Below, piece by piece: positions 35,636 to 45,196 of a stretch of 64,000 nucleotides of DNA; positions within the stretch are counted from its first letter, which is position 1, and the number at the start of each line of letters is the position of its first letter. The notes under the pieces were generated by a model. That model made no database searches, was not told where the DNA came from, and saw nothing but the letters and a program-made list of their open reading frames with translations. Location of the stretch: positions 124,001 to 188,000 of the forward strand of contig NZ_MVHF01000003.1 of the NCBI RefSeq assembly GCF_002086485.1, written 5' to 3'. This stretch comes from Mycobacterium aquaticum (GTDB lineage: Bacteria > Actinomycetota > Actinomycetes > Mycobacteriales > Mycobacteriaceae). A program made the position numbers and the translations under genes.

Positions 35636-37696
35636 ATGGCCGAGTACATCATTCATTCCGGTGACACACTCAGTGCCATCGCTCACCGACTCGGGGTCAG
35701 CCTGGCCGGCCTCGAAGCGGCGAATCCACAGATCACCGATCCCAACCGGATCTTCCCGGGGCAGATCGTCACGGTGCCGGGCAGTGCACCGGCAACCGGG
35801 CCGAGGTATGTGGTGCACGCCGGGGACACCCTGAGCGCCATCGCCAACCGGTTCGGCGTCAGCCTCGGCGCGCTCAAGTCGGCGAATCCGCAGATCGCCA
35901 ATCCGAACCAGATCTTCCCGGGACAGGTCATCGCGGTGCCCGGCAGCCCGCCGGCGGCGGGCCCGCAGTATGTGGTGCAGCCCGGCGATACGCTGACCGC
36001 GATCAGCACCCGGTTCGGCGTCGGTCTCGCAGCGCTGGAAGCAGCGAATCCGCAGATCACCGATCCCAACCGGATCTTCCCGGGGCAGATCGTCACGGTG
36101 CCGGGCAGTGCACCGGCAGCGGGCCCGCAGTACGTGGTGCAGCACGGCGATACGCTCACCGCCATCGGCACCCGGTTCGCGGCGACCGTGGCAGAACTGG
36201 AGGCCGCCAACCCCCAGATCACCAACGCCAACCAGATCTTCACCGGGCAGATCGTCACCATCGCGACCGCGATCAGTTATGTGCGGCACAACATCTGGAC
36301 CCTCGACGACATCGACCACTGGCATCCGACGATCTACGCCTACGCCCGCGGCGTGCAGGTGCTGATCGACCGGACGAAGGCCAACCAGATGGACCCCATC
36401 GGCTGGCAGTATCAGTCCGACATTCACGGGACGACGGTGAACCCGGACAACTTCCGCAATCAATGCCAGCACTTCTGCTGGTTCTTCCTGCCATGGCACC
36501 GCATGTATCTCGAGTGGTTCGAGCGGATCATCCGGGCGGCCATCCAGGATCTCGACGATGTCGACGACGCGACCAAGCTGACCTGGGCGCTGCCATATTG
36601 GAACTACAGCAGCGACGACGCCGCGCGCAGACGTCTGCCGAAGGCGTTCCTGGACCTCACCCTGCCGGACGGGGTCACCCCCAATCCGCTGTGGGTCGCC
36701 GGACGCAATCTCAACGATGGTTCGGCGCTGCCCCAGGCGGATGTGGATCTCACCGCGGCCCTGGCGCCCACCGACTTCGCCGGCACCAACGGATTTGCCG
36801 GTGGCCGTACGGGATTCAGCCATGCCGGCGAGGACCCCGGTTCCGCGATGGGGCCGTTGGAGGGCACACCGCATGGTGCGGTCCATGTCGACGTGGGCGG
36901 CCTGATGGGTTCGTTCAACACCGCGGCGCTCGACCCCATCTTCTGGCTGCATCACGCCAACATCGACCGGCTCTGGGAGGTCTGGCGAGGGATGCCCGGT
37001 CATGTGAACACCAACGAGTCAGCATGGCTGTCCGGCGTGACGTTCCATTTCCACGACGAGAACGCGGCAACACTCACCGAGACGGTGCAAGAGGTACTGG
37101 ATACCGCAGCGCAATTGAACTACAGCTATGAGGACACCTCGACCCCCGTTCCTGCTCCCGTGGAGGCAGACATGGCCTTTCCTCCTGCGCCACAGGGCCC
37201 GCCCGAGCTCGTCGGCGCATCGCAGAATGCCGTTGCGCTGACGGGGGAGTCCACCACTGTCACCTTCGACATCGCGGCCCCGGCAGGGCCGTTGGCCGCC
37301 CCTGCGGCGAATCCTGTGTCGCGGGCATCGCTGCGGCTGGAGGACGTGACCTCGGCGGCTCCGGTGGGAGTCACCTATCGGGTGTATCTGGACGCTCCCG
37401 GCGGCGTACCCGCACTGGACGACGCACACTACGTCGGTGTTGCCGCGTTCTTCGGGATCGAGCAGACCACCGCACCCGACAACGAGCACGGCGGAATGAG
37501 GCTCGCGTTCGACATCACCCGGCAGTATCGGCAGTTGACCGCCGAGGGCCGGTGGAACGATCAGCTCAGCGTGACGTTCGTGCCGCAGCGCGTCGAGCCG
37601 CCCGCGACGCCGATCGAGTTGCCGGGTGAGCTGGCGTCGGCACCGCAACAGCCGGGCACCGCGCGCGTCGGACGGGTGAGCGTGTTCCTGCAATGA
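35636..37696 (+). CDS. Four-LysM tyrosinase (type-3 copper protein)
   Basis: A 686-residue fusion. Residues 3-209 hold four LysM repeats with a 54-residue period (3-47, 57-102, 111-156, 164-209). A tyrosinase domain covers about 215-500. CuA ligands are likely His264 (DIHG), His279 and His288 (HFCWFFLPWH). CuB ligands are His413 and His417 (HGAVH) and His440 in DPIFWLHHANIDRLW. A C-terminal domain (about 530-686) resembles the shielding domain of plant polyphenol oxidases. It should oxidise phenols with copper, perhaps attached to peptidoglycan through LysM. No signal peptide is seen, which is odd. The stop overlaps a DUF2182 membrane-protein gene (ATGA). The RBS AAGGAG is about eight bases before ATG 35636. 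Confidence 0.9.
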   Translation: MAEYIIHSGDTLSAIAHRLGVSLAGLEAANPQITDPNRIFPGQIVTVPGSAPATGPRYVVHAGDTLSAIANRFGVSLGALKSANPQIANPNQIFPGQVIAVPGSPPAAGPQYVVQPGDTLTAISTRFGVGLAALEAANPQITDPNRIFPGQIVTVPGSAPAAGPQYVVQHGDTLTAIGTRFAATVAELEAANPQITNANQIFTGQIVTIATAISYVRHNIWTLDDIDHWHPTIYAYARGVQVLIDRTKANQMDPIGWQYQSDIHGTTVNPDNFRNQCQHFCWFFLPWHRMYLEWFERIIRAAIQDLDDVDDATKLTWALPYWNYSSDDAARRRLPKAFLDLTLPDGVTPNPLWVAGRNLNDGSALPQADVDLTAALAPTDFAGTNGFAGGRTGFSHAGEDPGSAMGPLEGTPHGAVHVDVGGLMGSFNTAALDPIFWLHHANIDRLWEVWRGMPGHVNTNESAWLSGVTFHFHDENAATLTETVQEVLDTAAQLNYSYEDTSTPVPAPVEADMAFPPAPQGPPELVGASQNAVALTGESTTVTFDIAAPAGPLAAPAANPVSRASLRLEDVTSAAPVGVTYRVYLDAPGGVPALDDAHYVGVAAFFGIEQTTAPDNEHGGMRLAFDITRQYRQLTAEGRWNDQLSVTFVPQRVEPPATPIELPGELASAPQQPGTARVGRVSVFLQ

Positions 37697-38520
37697 CGGC
37701 GGTGGCACCGCGTCCGTCGGCGTGGCGGCGGACGCAGTGGATGCATCCCGAGCTGTCGCTGTTGGCCGTCGCGGCGGTCGCGTGGCTGGCGGTCATCGCC
37801 GGGCACACCGTACTGGCGAGGTTTCACGTTGCGGCGCAGCATTGTTCAGCACCGCTTCCGGGTGGGGTCACGGTCGGACACCACCACGCGGCGGTGGGGC
37901 CCGCACTCGCAATGCATCAGTGTGCGGGCCCGCACCCCGTTTCCGCCTGGGCATTCCTCACCTCCGTTGTGCTGTGGTCGATCATGGCCACGGCGATGAT
38001 GCTGCCCACGGCGGTTCCCGCCGCGCGCTCGATTGCGTTGAACGGCAAGTGGAAGCGACGCCAGCGTGGCCAGATGTTGTTCGCCGCAGGCTACCTCGCC
38101 GTGTGGTCGGTCGCCGGCCTGGTGGTGCTGACCATCGGATGGCTCGTGGTGCCCGTCACGACCGCGTCGCAGGCCGTCGCGGGGGTGCTGGCTGTCGCCG
38201 CCTGGTGGGAGGTGACGCGTTGGAAACGGCGGTGTCTGCTGGCCTGCCACCGGATGCGGTCGATCCCCCCGGACGGTCGCGCGGCCGACACGGCCTGCAT
38301 CCGCGAGGGTCTACGCAACGGTGTGTGGTGTGCCGGCGCGTGCGGCCCGATGATGACCGCGATGGCGCTGGCCCCGCACGCATGGTGGTTGATGCTCACA
38401 CTGTCCCCGGTTGTCGCCGCCGAGAAACTGGTGACCAAGGCTGTCGACCATCTCCGGGTTTTCGCCGCGGTGCTCGTCGTCGTGGCGGCCGTCGCCGCGG
38501 CGGGCGCACCCCTGACCTAG
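37693..38520 (+). CDS. DUF2182 predicted metal-binding membrane protein
   Basis: A 275-residue integral membrane protein of the DUF2182 family (PF09948 type). There are about six helices. Putative metal ligands cluster in an extracytoplasmic loop after helix 1 (HCSAPLPGG, VGHHHAAVG, LAMHQCAGPH), and in MATAMMLPT, CLLACHRM and WCAGACGPMMTAMA. The start overlaps the LysM-tyrosinase stop by four bases, so the two are co-translated. A copper supply or maturation role for the tyrosinase is inferred from position and residue content; it is not shown for the family. Confidence 0.78.
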   Translation: MTAVAPRPSAWRRTQWMHPELSLLAVAAVAWLAVIAGHTVLARFHVAAQHCSAPLPGGVTVGHHHAAVGPALAMHQCAGPHPVSAWAFLTSVVLWSIMATAMMLPTAVPAARSIALNGKWKRRQRGQMLFAAGYLAVWSVAGLVVLTIGWLVVPVTTASQAVAGVLAVAAWWEVTRWKRRCLLACHRMRSIPPDGRAADTACIREGLRNGVWCAGACGPMMTAMALAPHAWWLMLTLSPVVAAEKLVTKAVDHLRVFAAVLVVVAAVAAAGAPLT

Positions 38521-38964
38521 CCGGCGGAGTCGCAGCGTCGGTTCCACTTCGAGCACCGCCTCGTCGTTGGCCCGGAAGATCGGTTCCAGCGGGACGCCGT
38601 ATTCGACGGCCGCTGTGGTGAGCAGTGCTGCCCAGTCCCGGTCGAGGTTCGACACCGGGCCGCGGCCCGGCCGCGTGAGCAGCAATGCCACGGTGGCGCC
38701 GTCCTCCAATCCGGACAGCACGCGCGGTAGTCGGCTCACGATGTACTCGACCAGACCCGGCTGTGGTTTGGCCCGCAGCGGTACCTGGCTCATGGTCTTG
38801 TAGAGGCGGCGGTCGCCGCCGACGAATCCGACCCACAGCAGCCGCTGCCCGAACCCGAGCTCACCCATGAGCGCGCGCCAGCGCTGGCGCATGTCTGCGG
38901 TGGAATGGATTGGGTCGGTGGCGGTTTCGATCGGAGGTACGGGCAGTAATTCGCGATGACTCAT
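38311..38964 (-). CDS. Conserved hypothetical protein with a long 3' overlap into the DUF2182 gene
   Basis: The likely core is 38521-38964 (about 148 residues, MSHRELLPVPPIE...LRLRRL), with MRQRWRALMGELGFGQRLLWVGFV, PRVLSGLEDGATVALLL and VEPTLRLRRL. I do not recognise a named family. The reading frame has no stop until 38311, so it runs 210 bases into the convergent DUF2182 gene. The extra 69 residues (HDDEHRGENPEMV, basic and His-rich) look like shadow translation of the DUF2182 gene. Either a stop codon was lost or the overlap is genuine. The start is ATG 38964. Confidence 0.6.
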   Translation of the reverse strand: MSHRELLPVPPIETATDPIHSTADMRQRWRALMGELGFGQRLLWVGFVGGDRRLYKTMSQVPLRAKPQPGLVEYIVSRLPRVLSGLEDGATVALLLTRPGRGPVSNLDRDWAALLTTAAVEYGVPLEPIFRANDEAVLEVEPTLRLRRLGQGCARRGDGRHDDEHRGENPEMVDSLGHQFLGGDNRGQCEHQPPCVRGQRHRGHHRAARAGTPHTVA

Positions 38965-38989
38965 AGCGGCATCATCACTGCCCCGGCGG

Positions 38990-40762
38990 CTAACCGGGTA
39001 ACGCGTTATCCACAGGCTCCGCGGCTGTGGACACCGGTTTGACAGTACGCAGAATCGCGAAAGAATGTCCCGCCAGCATCGTCGCTTCAGGGCCCGGCTC
39101 CGGTTCACCCCACGCCAGCACCAGCTCACCCGTCACGGGAACGCTGGTGGCGTCTTCGCCGAGATTGCAGGCGATGGCCACTGCGCCCCGCCGCATCACG
39201 ATCCAGCGCTGGCGTTCGTCGAACTCGATGTGCAGATGGTCCAGCCACGGATCGGCGAGGTCGGCCTCGGTGTGGCGCAAGGCGATGAGATCCCGGTAGA
39301 GCTGCCGCAGTCGGCCGTGGTCACCCTCGTCGATCTCGTCCCAGTTCAGTTTGGACCGCTCGAACGTCGCGGGGTCCTGGGGATCGGGAACCTCGTCGGC
39401 GTCCCATCCGTGCTCGGCGAATTCGGCTTTGCGTCCCTCGGCCGTGGCGCGGGCCAGTTCGGGTTCGGGATGCGAGCTGAAGAACTGGAACGGCGATGAC
39501 GAGCCCCATTCCTCGCCCATGAAAAGCATTGCGGTATAGGGCGAGCCGAGCGCCAGGGCCGCCTTCACGGCGAGCTGTCCGGTATCGAGCACCTGCGACG
39601 GCCGGTCGCCGACTGCGCGGTTGCCGACCTGATCGTGCGTCAGGGTGTAGGCCAGCAACCGGGTGGCCGGGATGGTCGCGGTGTCCAGCGGACGGCCGTG
39701 CCTGCGGCGCCGGAACGACGAGTACGTGCCTGCGTGGTAATAGCCGTTCTTCAGGGTGCTGGCGAGGGTGCGCAGCGACCCGAAATCGGAGTAGTAGCCC
39801 TGTCTTTCGCCAGAGACCGCGGTGTGGATGGCGTGGTGGATGTCGTCGTCCCACTGTGCCGTGAGGCCATAGCCGCCCTGGTCGCGCGGCGTGATCAGCC
39901 GAGGGTCGTTGAGGTCGCTCTCGGCGATCAGTGACAATGGTCTGCCCAGTTCTGCTGCGAGCGCATCGGTTTCGGTGGCAAGCTCCTCCAGCAGGTGGAT
40001 CGCGGTGTTGTCCATGAGGGCGTGCACGGCATCCAACCGCAGCCCGTCGGCATGGAATTCGCGCATCCAACGCAGCGCGCAGTCGAGAATGTAGCGGCGC
40101 ACCTCGTCGGCGTCGGCGTCGGACAGGTTGATCGACGCGCCCCACGGGTTGTGGCCGGAGGACAGGTACGGACCGAACCGGGGAAGGTAATTGCCGGAGG
40201 GGCCGAGGTGGTTGAACACCGCGTCGATCAGCACGCCGAGCCCGCGGGCATGGCAGGCGTCGATGAAGCGGATGAGGCCGTCGGGGCCACCGTAGGGTTC
40301 GTGCACCGCGTACCAGAGCACACCGTCATAGCCCCAGCCGTGGGTTCCGTTGAACGCGTTGACCGGCATCAACTCGATGAAGTCGACCCCCAGATCGACG
40401 AGATAGTCCAGCTTTTCGATCGCCGCATCGAAGGTTCCGGCCGGGGTGAACGTGCCGGTGTGCAGTTCGTAGATGACAGCGCCTGCGATGGACCGGCCGG
40501 CCCAGTCGGCATCGGTCCACGCGTCGAGCGCGGGCTGCCACAGCTGGGAGGGTTCGTGCACACCGTCGGGTTGGCGGGGCGAACGCGGATCCGGAAGTAC
40601 CTGCGGGTCGTCGTCGAGGACGAATCCGTACCGGTTGTCCGCGGTCGCGTCGACGTCGGCGCGCCACCACCCGTCGGCGTCACGGGTCATGTCATGGCGG
40701 GTGCCGTCGACATCGAGGCGCACCACGTCGGGTTTCGGTGCCCACACCGCGAATTCGGTCAT
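38990..40762 (-). CDS. treZ: Malto-oligosyltrehalose trehalohydrolase
   Basis: A 590-residue GH13 enzyme that releases trehalose from malto-oligosyltrehalose made by TreY. An N-terminal carbohydrate-binding domain (FAVWAPKPDVVRLDVDG) precedes the catalytic barrel with the conserved regions DAVFNHLGPSG, GLRLDAVHAL, LIAESDLNDPR and YTLTHDQVGNR. ATG 40762 overlaps the treY stop by four bases. It is the last gene of the treX-treY-treZ operon. Confidence 0.95.
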   Translation of the reverse strand: MTEFAVWAPKPDVVRLDVDGTRHDMTRDADGWWRADVDATADNRYGFVLDDDPQVLPDPRSPRQPDGVHEPSQLWQPALDAWTDADWAGRSIAGAVIYELHTGTFTPAGTFDAAIEKLDYLVDLGVDFIELMPVNAFNGTHGWGYDGVLWYAVHEPYGGPDGLIRFIDACHARGLGVLIDAVFNHLGPSGNYLPRFGPYLSSGHNPWGASINLSDADADEVRRYILDCALRWMREFHADGLRLDAVHALMDNTAIHLLEELATETDALAAELGRPLSLIAESDLNDPRLITPRDQGGYGLTAQWDDDIHHAIHTAVSGERQGYYSDFGSLRTLASTLKNGYYHAGTYSSFRRRRHGRPLDTATIPATRLLAYTLTHDQVGNRAVGDRPSQVLDTGQLAVKAALALGSPYTAMLFMGEEWGSSSPFQFFSSHPEPELARATAEGRKAEFAEHGWDADEVPDPQDPATFERSKLNWDEIDEGDHGRLRQLYRDLIALRHTEADLADPWLDHLHIEFDERQRWIVMRRGAVAIACNLGEDATSVPVTGELVLAWGEPEPGPEATMLAGHSFAILRTVKPVSTAAEPVDNALPG

Positions 40763-43023
40763 GCTCCACGCACCAAGAGGGTGACCGGAAGTTCGCCGAA
40801 CAGGTGCGCGGCGGGAATGGTACCGCTGTACTGCGCACCGGTGAGCCGGTCGGTCCACACTCCGTCGGACAGCGTGATCGTGGTGTCTGCCCAACCGGTT
40901 TCGGCGAGCCGCACCGTCCAGCGGCTGACCGCCACCAGCACGTCGGCCCCGCGCCGGAACGACACCACATGCGCTGCGGCAGGTCCGACGGCCGGCACGG
41001 GATGGTAACCACCGGCCAAGAAGCTCTCCGGGCGCTCCCGACGTAACCGCAACGCCGCGTTCGTCACTCGCATTTTCGGGTCGTCCATGTCGCGGAGCGC
41101 ACGACGTCGCGCGGCGTAGTCGACGGGCCGCCGGTTGTCCGGGTCGACCAGGCTGTCCTCGGGAAGCTCGGTGCCCTGGTACACGTCCGGCACTCCGGGC
41201 GCCGTCAGCTGGATGAGCTTCTGGCCCAGGATGTCACTGACGGCGTGCTCGTGCAGGCGCGTGGCCAACTCGGTCAACCCGGACGCGACCGGACCGTCGA
41301 GCACCTGATCGAGCCAGGCGTGCACGGCGGTCTCGAACTCGGCATCGGGGTCATGCCAGGACGTGTGCGTGGCGGCTTCCCGGATGGCCTTCTCGGTGTA
41401 GGCGTGCAGCCGATCCCGCAGCTCGGCGCTGACCACGCCGTCGACGGGCCAGACACCGAAGACGTTCTGCCACAGGAACAATGCGGTGTCCTCGTCCGGC
41501 GGTACCGCCAGGGCAGACCACTCGCCGACCCGGTCGGCCCACTCCGACGGCACCTGCGACAGCACGCCGATGCGGGCCCGCACATCCTCACCGCGCTTGG
41601 TGTCATGTGTGGTCAGTGCGGTCATGGTCAGCGGCCAGCGGCGGGCCCGGGTCGCGGCCCGTTGATGGAACTCCGCCGCGCTGACGCCGAACAGTGCCGG
41701 GTCGCCGCCGACCTCGTTCAACGACACCAGGCGGGCATCGCGGTAGAACGCGCAATCCTCGACCGATTTCGCGGTCGCCGCCCCACACAGCTGGTTGAAC
41801 CGGGCCGCCGCTTCGGGGCTGGTGGACACCGCTGCAGACACGATGGTCAGCACTTGCGCCAATTCCGGTGCCGCCACCGCGGTTTCAGCGATGGCCACGG
41901 GGAGCACCGTGGCCAGTGCGGGATAGTCGCAGCGGTACACCGGGATTCGGCTGACCAGGGCCGCCACGGCTTGGGGTAGCAGCGGATGTTCCGTATCGGT
42001 GGCCGACGTGATGACGCGGCACAGCCGGGCCAGCTCACTGCCCAGCGTGTCGGTGACGGCCGTGGCCTTGAGCTGGATCTCCGACGCGGCAACGTCCTGG
42101 TTCGCCAGTTTCGTCAGGACAGCAGCTCCTGTGGGATCGATGAACAGGCCGCCGACTTCTCGCAGCGCGTCGTATCCGGTGGTCCCGTCGATCGGCAGCG
42201 AGGCGTCCAGGCTCTCGTCGGCGGCGAGGATCTTCTCGGCCACGATCCACGCCGACGGCCCGGCCAATTCGCGCAACCAGGCGAGATAGCCTGCGGGATC
42301 GGACAATCCATCCGGATGGTCGACACGCAGCCCGTCGACCAGCGACTCGTCGAACCACCGCTTGACCTCAGTGTGGGTGGCGTCGAACACGAGACGGTCC
42401 TCCTGGCGCAGAGCGGCCAGCGAGGTGATGGAGAAGAACCGCCGATACCCGCAGCGGCCGGTGCGCCACCCGGTGAGCCGGTAGTGCTGCCGGTCGTGGA
42501 CCTGCGCACCGGATCCGTCGCCGGTGCCCGCGGCAACGGGGAACACCAGGTCACCCAGGCGCAGCACATCACCGTCGACGGTCAGATGTTCGACGTCCGC
42601 ATCGGAGCCCAGGACCGGTAACACGATCCGTCCGCCGTCGAGATCCCAGTCGATGTCGAAGAACTCCGCGTAGCGCGAGTCGCGGCCGTTGGCCAATACG
42701 TCCCACCACCACCGGTTCTGCTCGGCGTCGGACACCCCGACGTGGTTGGGCACGATATCGACAATGATGCCGATGTTCTTCTTGCGCGCGGCGTCCGCGA
42801 GCCGCCGCAGACCGTCGGCCCCGCCCAGCGCCGACGACACACTGGTCGGGTCGGTGACGTCATAGCCGTGGGTCGACCCCGCGACCGCGGTGAGGATCGG
42901 CGACAGATACAGATGCGACACCCCGAGTTCGTCGAGATAGTCGAGCAGCTCCACTGCGTCGTCGAATGTGCAGCAATCACCACGCATCTGGAGCCGGTAC
43001 GTGGACAGTACGGGTACGGTCAC
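40759..43023 (-). CDS. treY: Malto-oligosyltrehalose synthase
   Basis: A 754-residue GH13 enzyme that turns the reducing-end bond of a maltooligosaccharide into an alpha,alpha-1,1 (trehalose) bond. Family motifs are STYRLQM at the N-terminus, DIVPNHVG, GLRVDHPDGL, IVAEKILA and LTTHDTKRGEDVRAR. It starts with GTG at 43023, four bases after the treX stop. It works with TreX and TreZ to make trehalose from glycogen. Confidence 0.95.
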   Translation of the reverse strand: MTVPVLSTYRLQMRGDCCTFDDAVELLDYLDELGVSHLYLSPILTAVAGSTHGYDVTDPTSVSSALGGADGLRRLADAARKKNIGIIVDIVPNHVGVSDAEQNRWWWDVLANGRDSRYAEFFDIDWDLDGGRIVLPVLGSDADVEHLTVDGDVLRLGDLVFPVAAGTGDGSGAQVHDRQHYRLTGWRTGRCGYRRFFSITSLAALRQEDRLVFDATHTEVKRWFDESLVDGLRVDHPDGLSDPAGYLAWLRELAGPSAWIVAEKILAADESLDASLPIDGTTGYDALREVGGLFIDPTGAAVLTKLANQDVAASEIQLKATAVTDTLGSELARLCRVITSATDTEHPLLPQAVAALVSRIPVYRCDYPALATVLPVAIAETAVAAPELAQVLTIVSAAVSTSPEAAARFNQLCGAATAKSVEDCAFYRDARLVSLNEVGGDPALFGVSAAEFHQRAATRARRWPLTMTALTTHDTKRGEDVRARIGVLSQVPSEWADRVGEWSALAVPPDEDTALFLWQNVFGVWPVDGVVSAELRDRLHAYTEKAIREAATHTSWHDPDAEFETAVHAWLDQVLDGPVASGLTELATRLHEHAVSDILGQKLIQLTAPGVPDVYQGTELPEDSLVDPDNRRPVDYAARRRALRDMDDPKMRVTNAALRLRRERPESFLAGGYHPVPAVGPAAAHVVSFRRGADVLVAVSRWTVRLAETGWADTTITLSDGVWTDRLTGAQYSGTIPAAHLFGELPVTLLVRGA

Positions 43024-43026
43024 GGG

Positions 43027-45192
43027 TCAGGCCGTCTTCTGCAGGACGAGCAGCGAGCGGGCCTGCAGCGAGATCTTCTCCCCGGCGGCCACCACCAGGT
43101 CCGACCCACCGGTCGGATCGGCCGTGTCGAACGCCGCCGTCCACTGACGGGCGTAATCGCCGTCCGGCGTGACGAAATCCTGCGAGTGGTCATTGGCGTT
43201 GAAACACAACAGGAACGAATCGTCGACCACGCGCTCGCCGCGGGCATCGGGCGCCTCGATGGCGTCGCCGTTGAGGAACACCGCCACGCAGGTGCCCAGG
43301 CCCGCGCCCCAGTCATCCGGTGTCATCTCGGTTCCGGACGGCGTGAGCCACGCGATGTCGCGGACTTGGTCACCGCTGCGGATCGGTTTGCCTTCGAAAA
43401 ACCGCCTGCGCCGGAACACCGGGTGGCGCTTGCGGAACTTGACGATCCTGCGCGCGAACGCCAGCAGGTCGGCATTGGTTTCGCACAACGACCAATCCAT
43501 CCAGGACAACTCCGAATCCTGGCAGTACACATTGTTGTTGCCCAGCTGGGTGCGGCCGATCTCGTCACCGTGCGCGATCATCGGAGTGCCCTGCGAGAGC
43601 ATCAGCGTGGCCATGATGTTGCGCATCTGCTTGTCGCGCAGGGCGAGGATGTCGGGGTCGTCGGTCGGCCCTTCGACACCGCAGTTCCACGACCGGTTGT
43701 GGCTTTCGCCGTCACGGTTGTCCTCGCCGTTGGCCTCGTTGTGTTTCTCGTTGTACGACACCAGGTCCCGCAGCGTGAAGCCGTCGTGACAGGTGACGAA
43801 GTTGATGCTGGCGCCGGGCCGCCGGCCCGTCGCCTCGTAGAGGTCCGACGAACCGGTGAGGCGGGACGCGAACTCACCCAGGGTTGCGGGCTCGCCCCGC
43901 CAGTAATCACGCACAGTGTCGCGGTATTTCCCGTTCCACTCGGTCCACAAACCTGGGAAGTTGCCCACCTGGTAGCCGCCCTCACCGACGTCCCACGGTT
44001 CGGCGATCAGTTTGACCTGGCTGACCACGGGATCCTGCTGTACGAGGTCGAAGAACGCCGACAGCCGGTCCACGTCGTAGAACTCGCGCGCCAGGGTCGA
44101 CGCCAGGTCGAACCGGAACCCGTCGACATGCATGTCCAACACCCAGTAGCGCAGGGAGTCCATGATGAGCTGCAGGGTGTGCGGATGACGGGCGTTGAGA
44201 CTGTTACCGGTGCCGGTGAAGTCCTTGTAGAGCTCACGCTGGCCGTCCATCAGCCGGTAGTACCCCGCGTTGTCGATACCGCGGAAGTTGATGGTGGGGC
44301 CCAGATGGTTGCCTTCGGCGGTGTGGTTGTAGACCACGTCGAGGATCACCTCGATGCCCGCGTCGTGGAACGTCTTGACCATCGTCTTGAACTCGGCCAC
44401 CGCACCGCCCGCATGTCGGTTCGCGGCGTACTGGTAGTGCGGCGCGAAGAACCCCACGGTGTTGTAGCCCCAGTAGTTCCGCAGCCCGAGGTCCAGCAGC
44501 CGGTGATCATGCATGAACTGGTGCACCGGCATCAGCTCGATGGCTGTGACATGCAGCGACTTGAGGTGATCGATGATCGCCGGGTGGCTCAGGCCGGCGT
44601 AGGTTCCGCGCAGCGCCTCGGGGATGCCGGGGTGGGTCTGGGTCATGCCCTTGACGTGGGCCTCGTAGATGACCGTGTCGTGGTACGGCGTCTTGGGCGC
44701 CCGGTCGGATCCCCATTGGAAGAACGGGTTGATCACGACGCTGGTCATGGTGTGGCCCAGGGAATCCACCCGTGGGGGAGTTCCGGTGCCCTCGGGTTTG
44801 GCGTTCAGGTCGTAGGAGAACAACGCCTGGGTGAAGTCGAAGTCACCGTGGAACGACTTGCCGTACGGATCGAGCAGCAGCTTGCTGGGATCGCATCGGT
44901 GTCCCGCGCTGGGGTCCCAAGGTCCGTGGACCCGGAAACCGTACCGCTGGCCCGGTGTCACGGTCGGCAGGTAGGCGTGCCACACGTAGCCGTCGACCTC
45001 GTCGAGGTTGATCCGCTCTTCGGTACCGTCCTTGGCGATCAAGCACAGCTCGACGCGTTCGGCCACCTCGGAGAACAGCGAGAAGTTGGTACCCGCGCCG
45101 TCGTAGGTGGAACCCAGTGGGTAGGCATCGCCCGGCCACACCGTCGACGTGGTGCGCGCCGGGGTACGGGGCGGCTCGATGGACGAGGTCAC
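43027..45192 (-). CDS. treX: Glycogen debranching enzyme (isoamylase type)
   Basis: A 721-residue GH13 debranching enzyme. The N-terminal beta-sandwich (GAGTNFSLFSEVAERVELCL) is followed by catalytic regions DVVYNHTAEGNH, GFRFDLAS, LIAEPWDVGEGGY and NFVTCHDGFTL. It hydrolyses alpha-1,6 branches to free linear maltooligosaccharides for TreY. The start is GTG 45192, close to the acyltransferase stop at 45197, so it may share a transcript with that gene. Confidence 0.95.
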   Translation of the reverse strand: MTSSIEPPRTPARTTSTVWPGDAYPLGSTYDGAGTNFSLFSEVAERVELCLIAKDGTEERINLDEVDGYVWHAYLPTVTPGQRYGFRVHGPWDPSAGHRCDPSKLLLDPYGKSFHGDFDFTQALFSYDLNAKPEGTGTPPRVDSLGHTMTSVVINPFFQWGSDRAPKTPYHDTVIYEAHVKGMTQTHPGIPEALRGTYAGLSHPAIIDHLKSLHVTAIELMPVHQFMHDHRLLDLGLRNYWGYNTVGFFAPHYQYAANRHAGGAVAEFKTMVKTFHDAGIEVILDVVYNHTAEGNHLGPTINFRGIDNAGYYRLMDGQRELYKDFTGTGNSLNARHPHTLQLIMDSLRYWVLDMHVDGFRFDLASTLAREFYDVDRLSAFFDLVQQDPVVSQVKLIAEPWDVGEGGYQVGNFPGLWTEWNGKYRDTVRDYWRGEPATLGEFASRLTGSSDLYEATGRRPGASINFVTCHDGFTLRDLVSYNEKHNEANGEDNRDGESHNRSWNCGVEGPTDDPDILALRDKQMRNIMATLMLSQGTPMIAHGDEIGRTQLGNNNVYCQDSELSWMDWSLCETNADLLAFARRIVKFRKRHPVFRRRRFFEGKPIRSGDQVRDIAWLTPSGTEMTPDDWGAGLGTCVAVFLNGDAIEAPDARGERVVDDSFLLCFNANDHSQDFVTPDGDYARQWTAAFDTADPTGGSDLVVAAGEKISLQARSLLVLQKTA

Positions 45193-45196
45193 GGCC

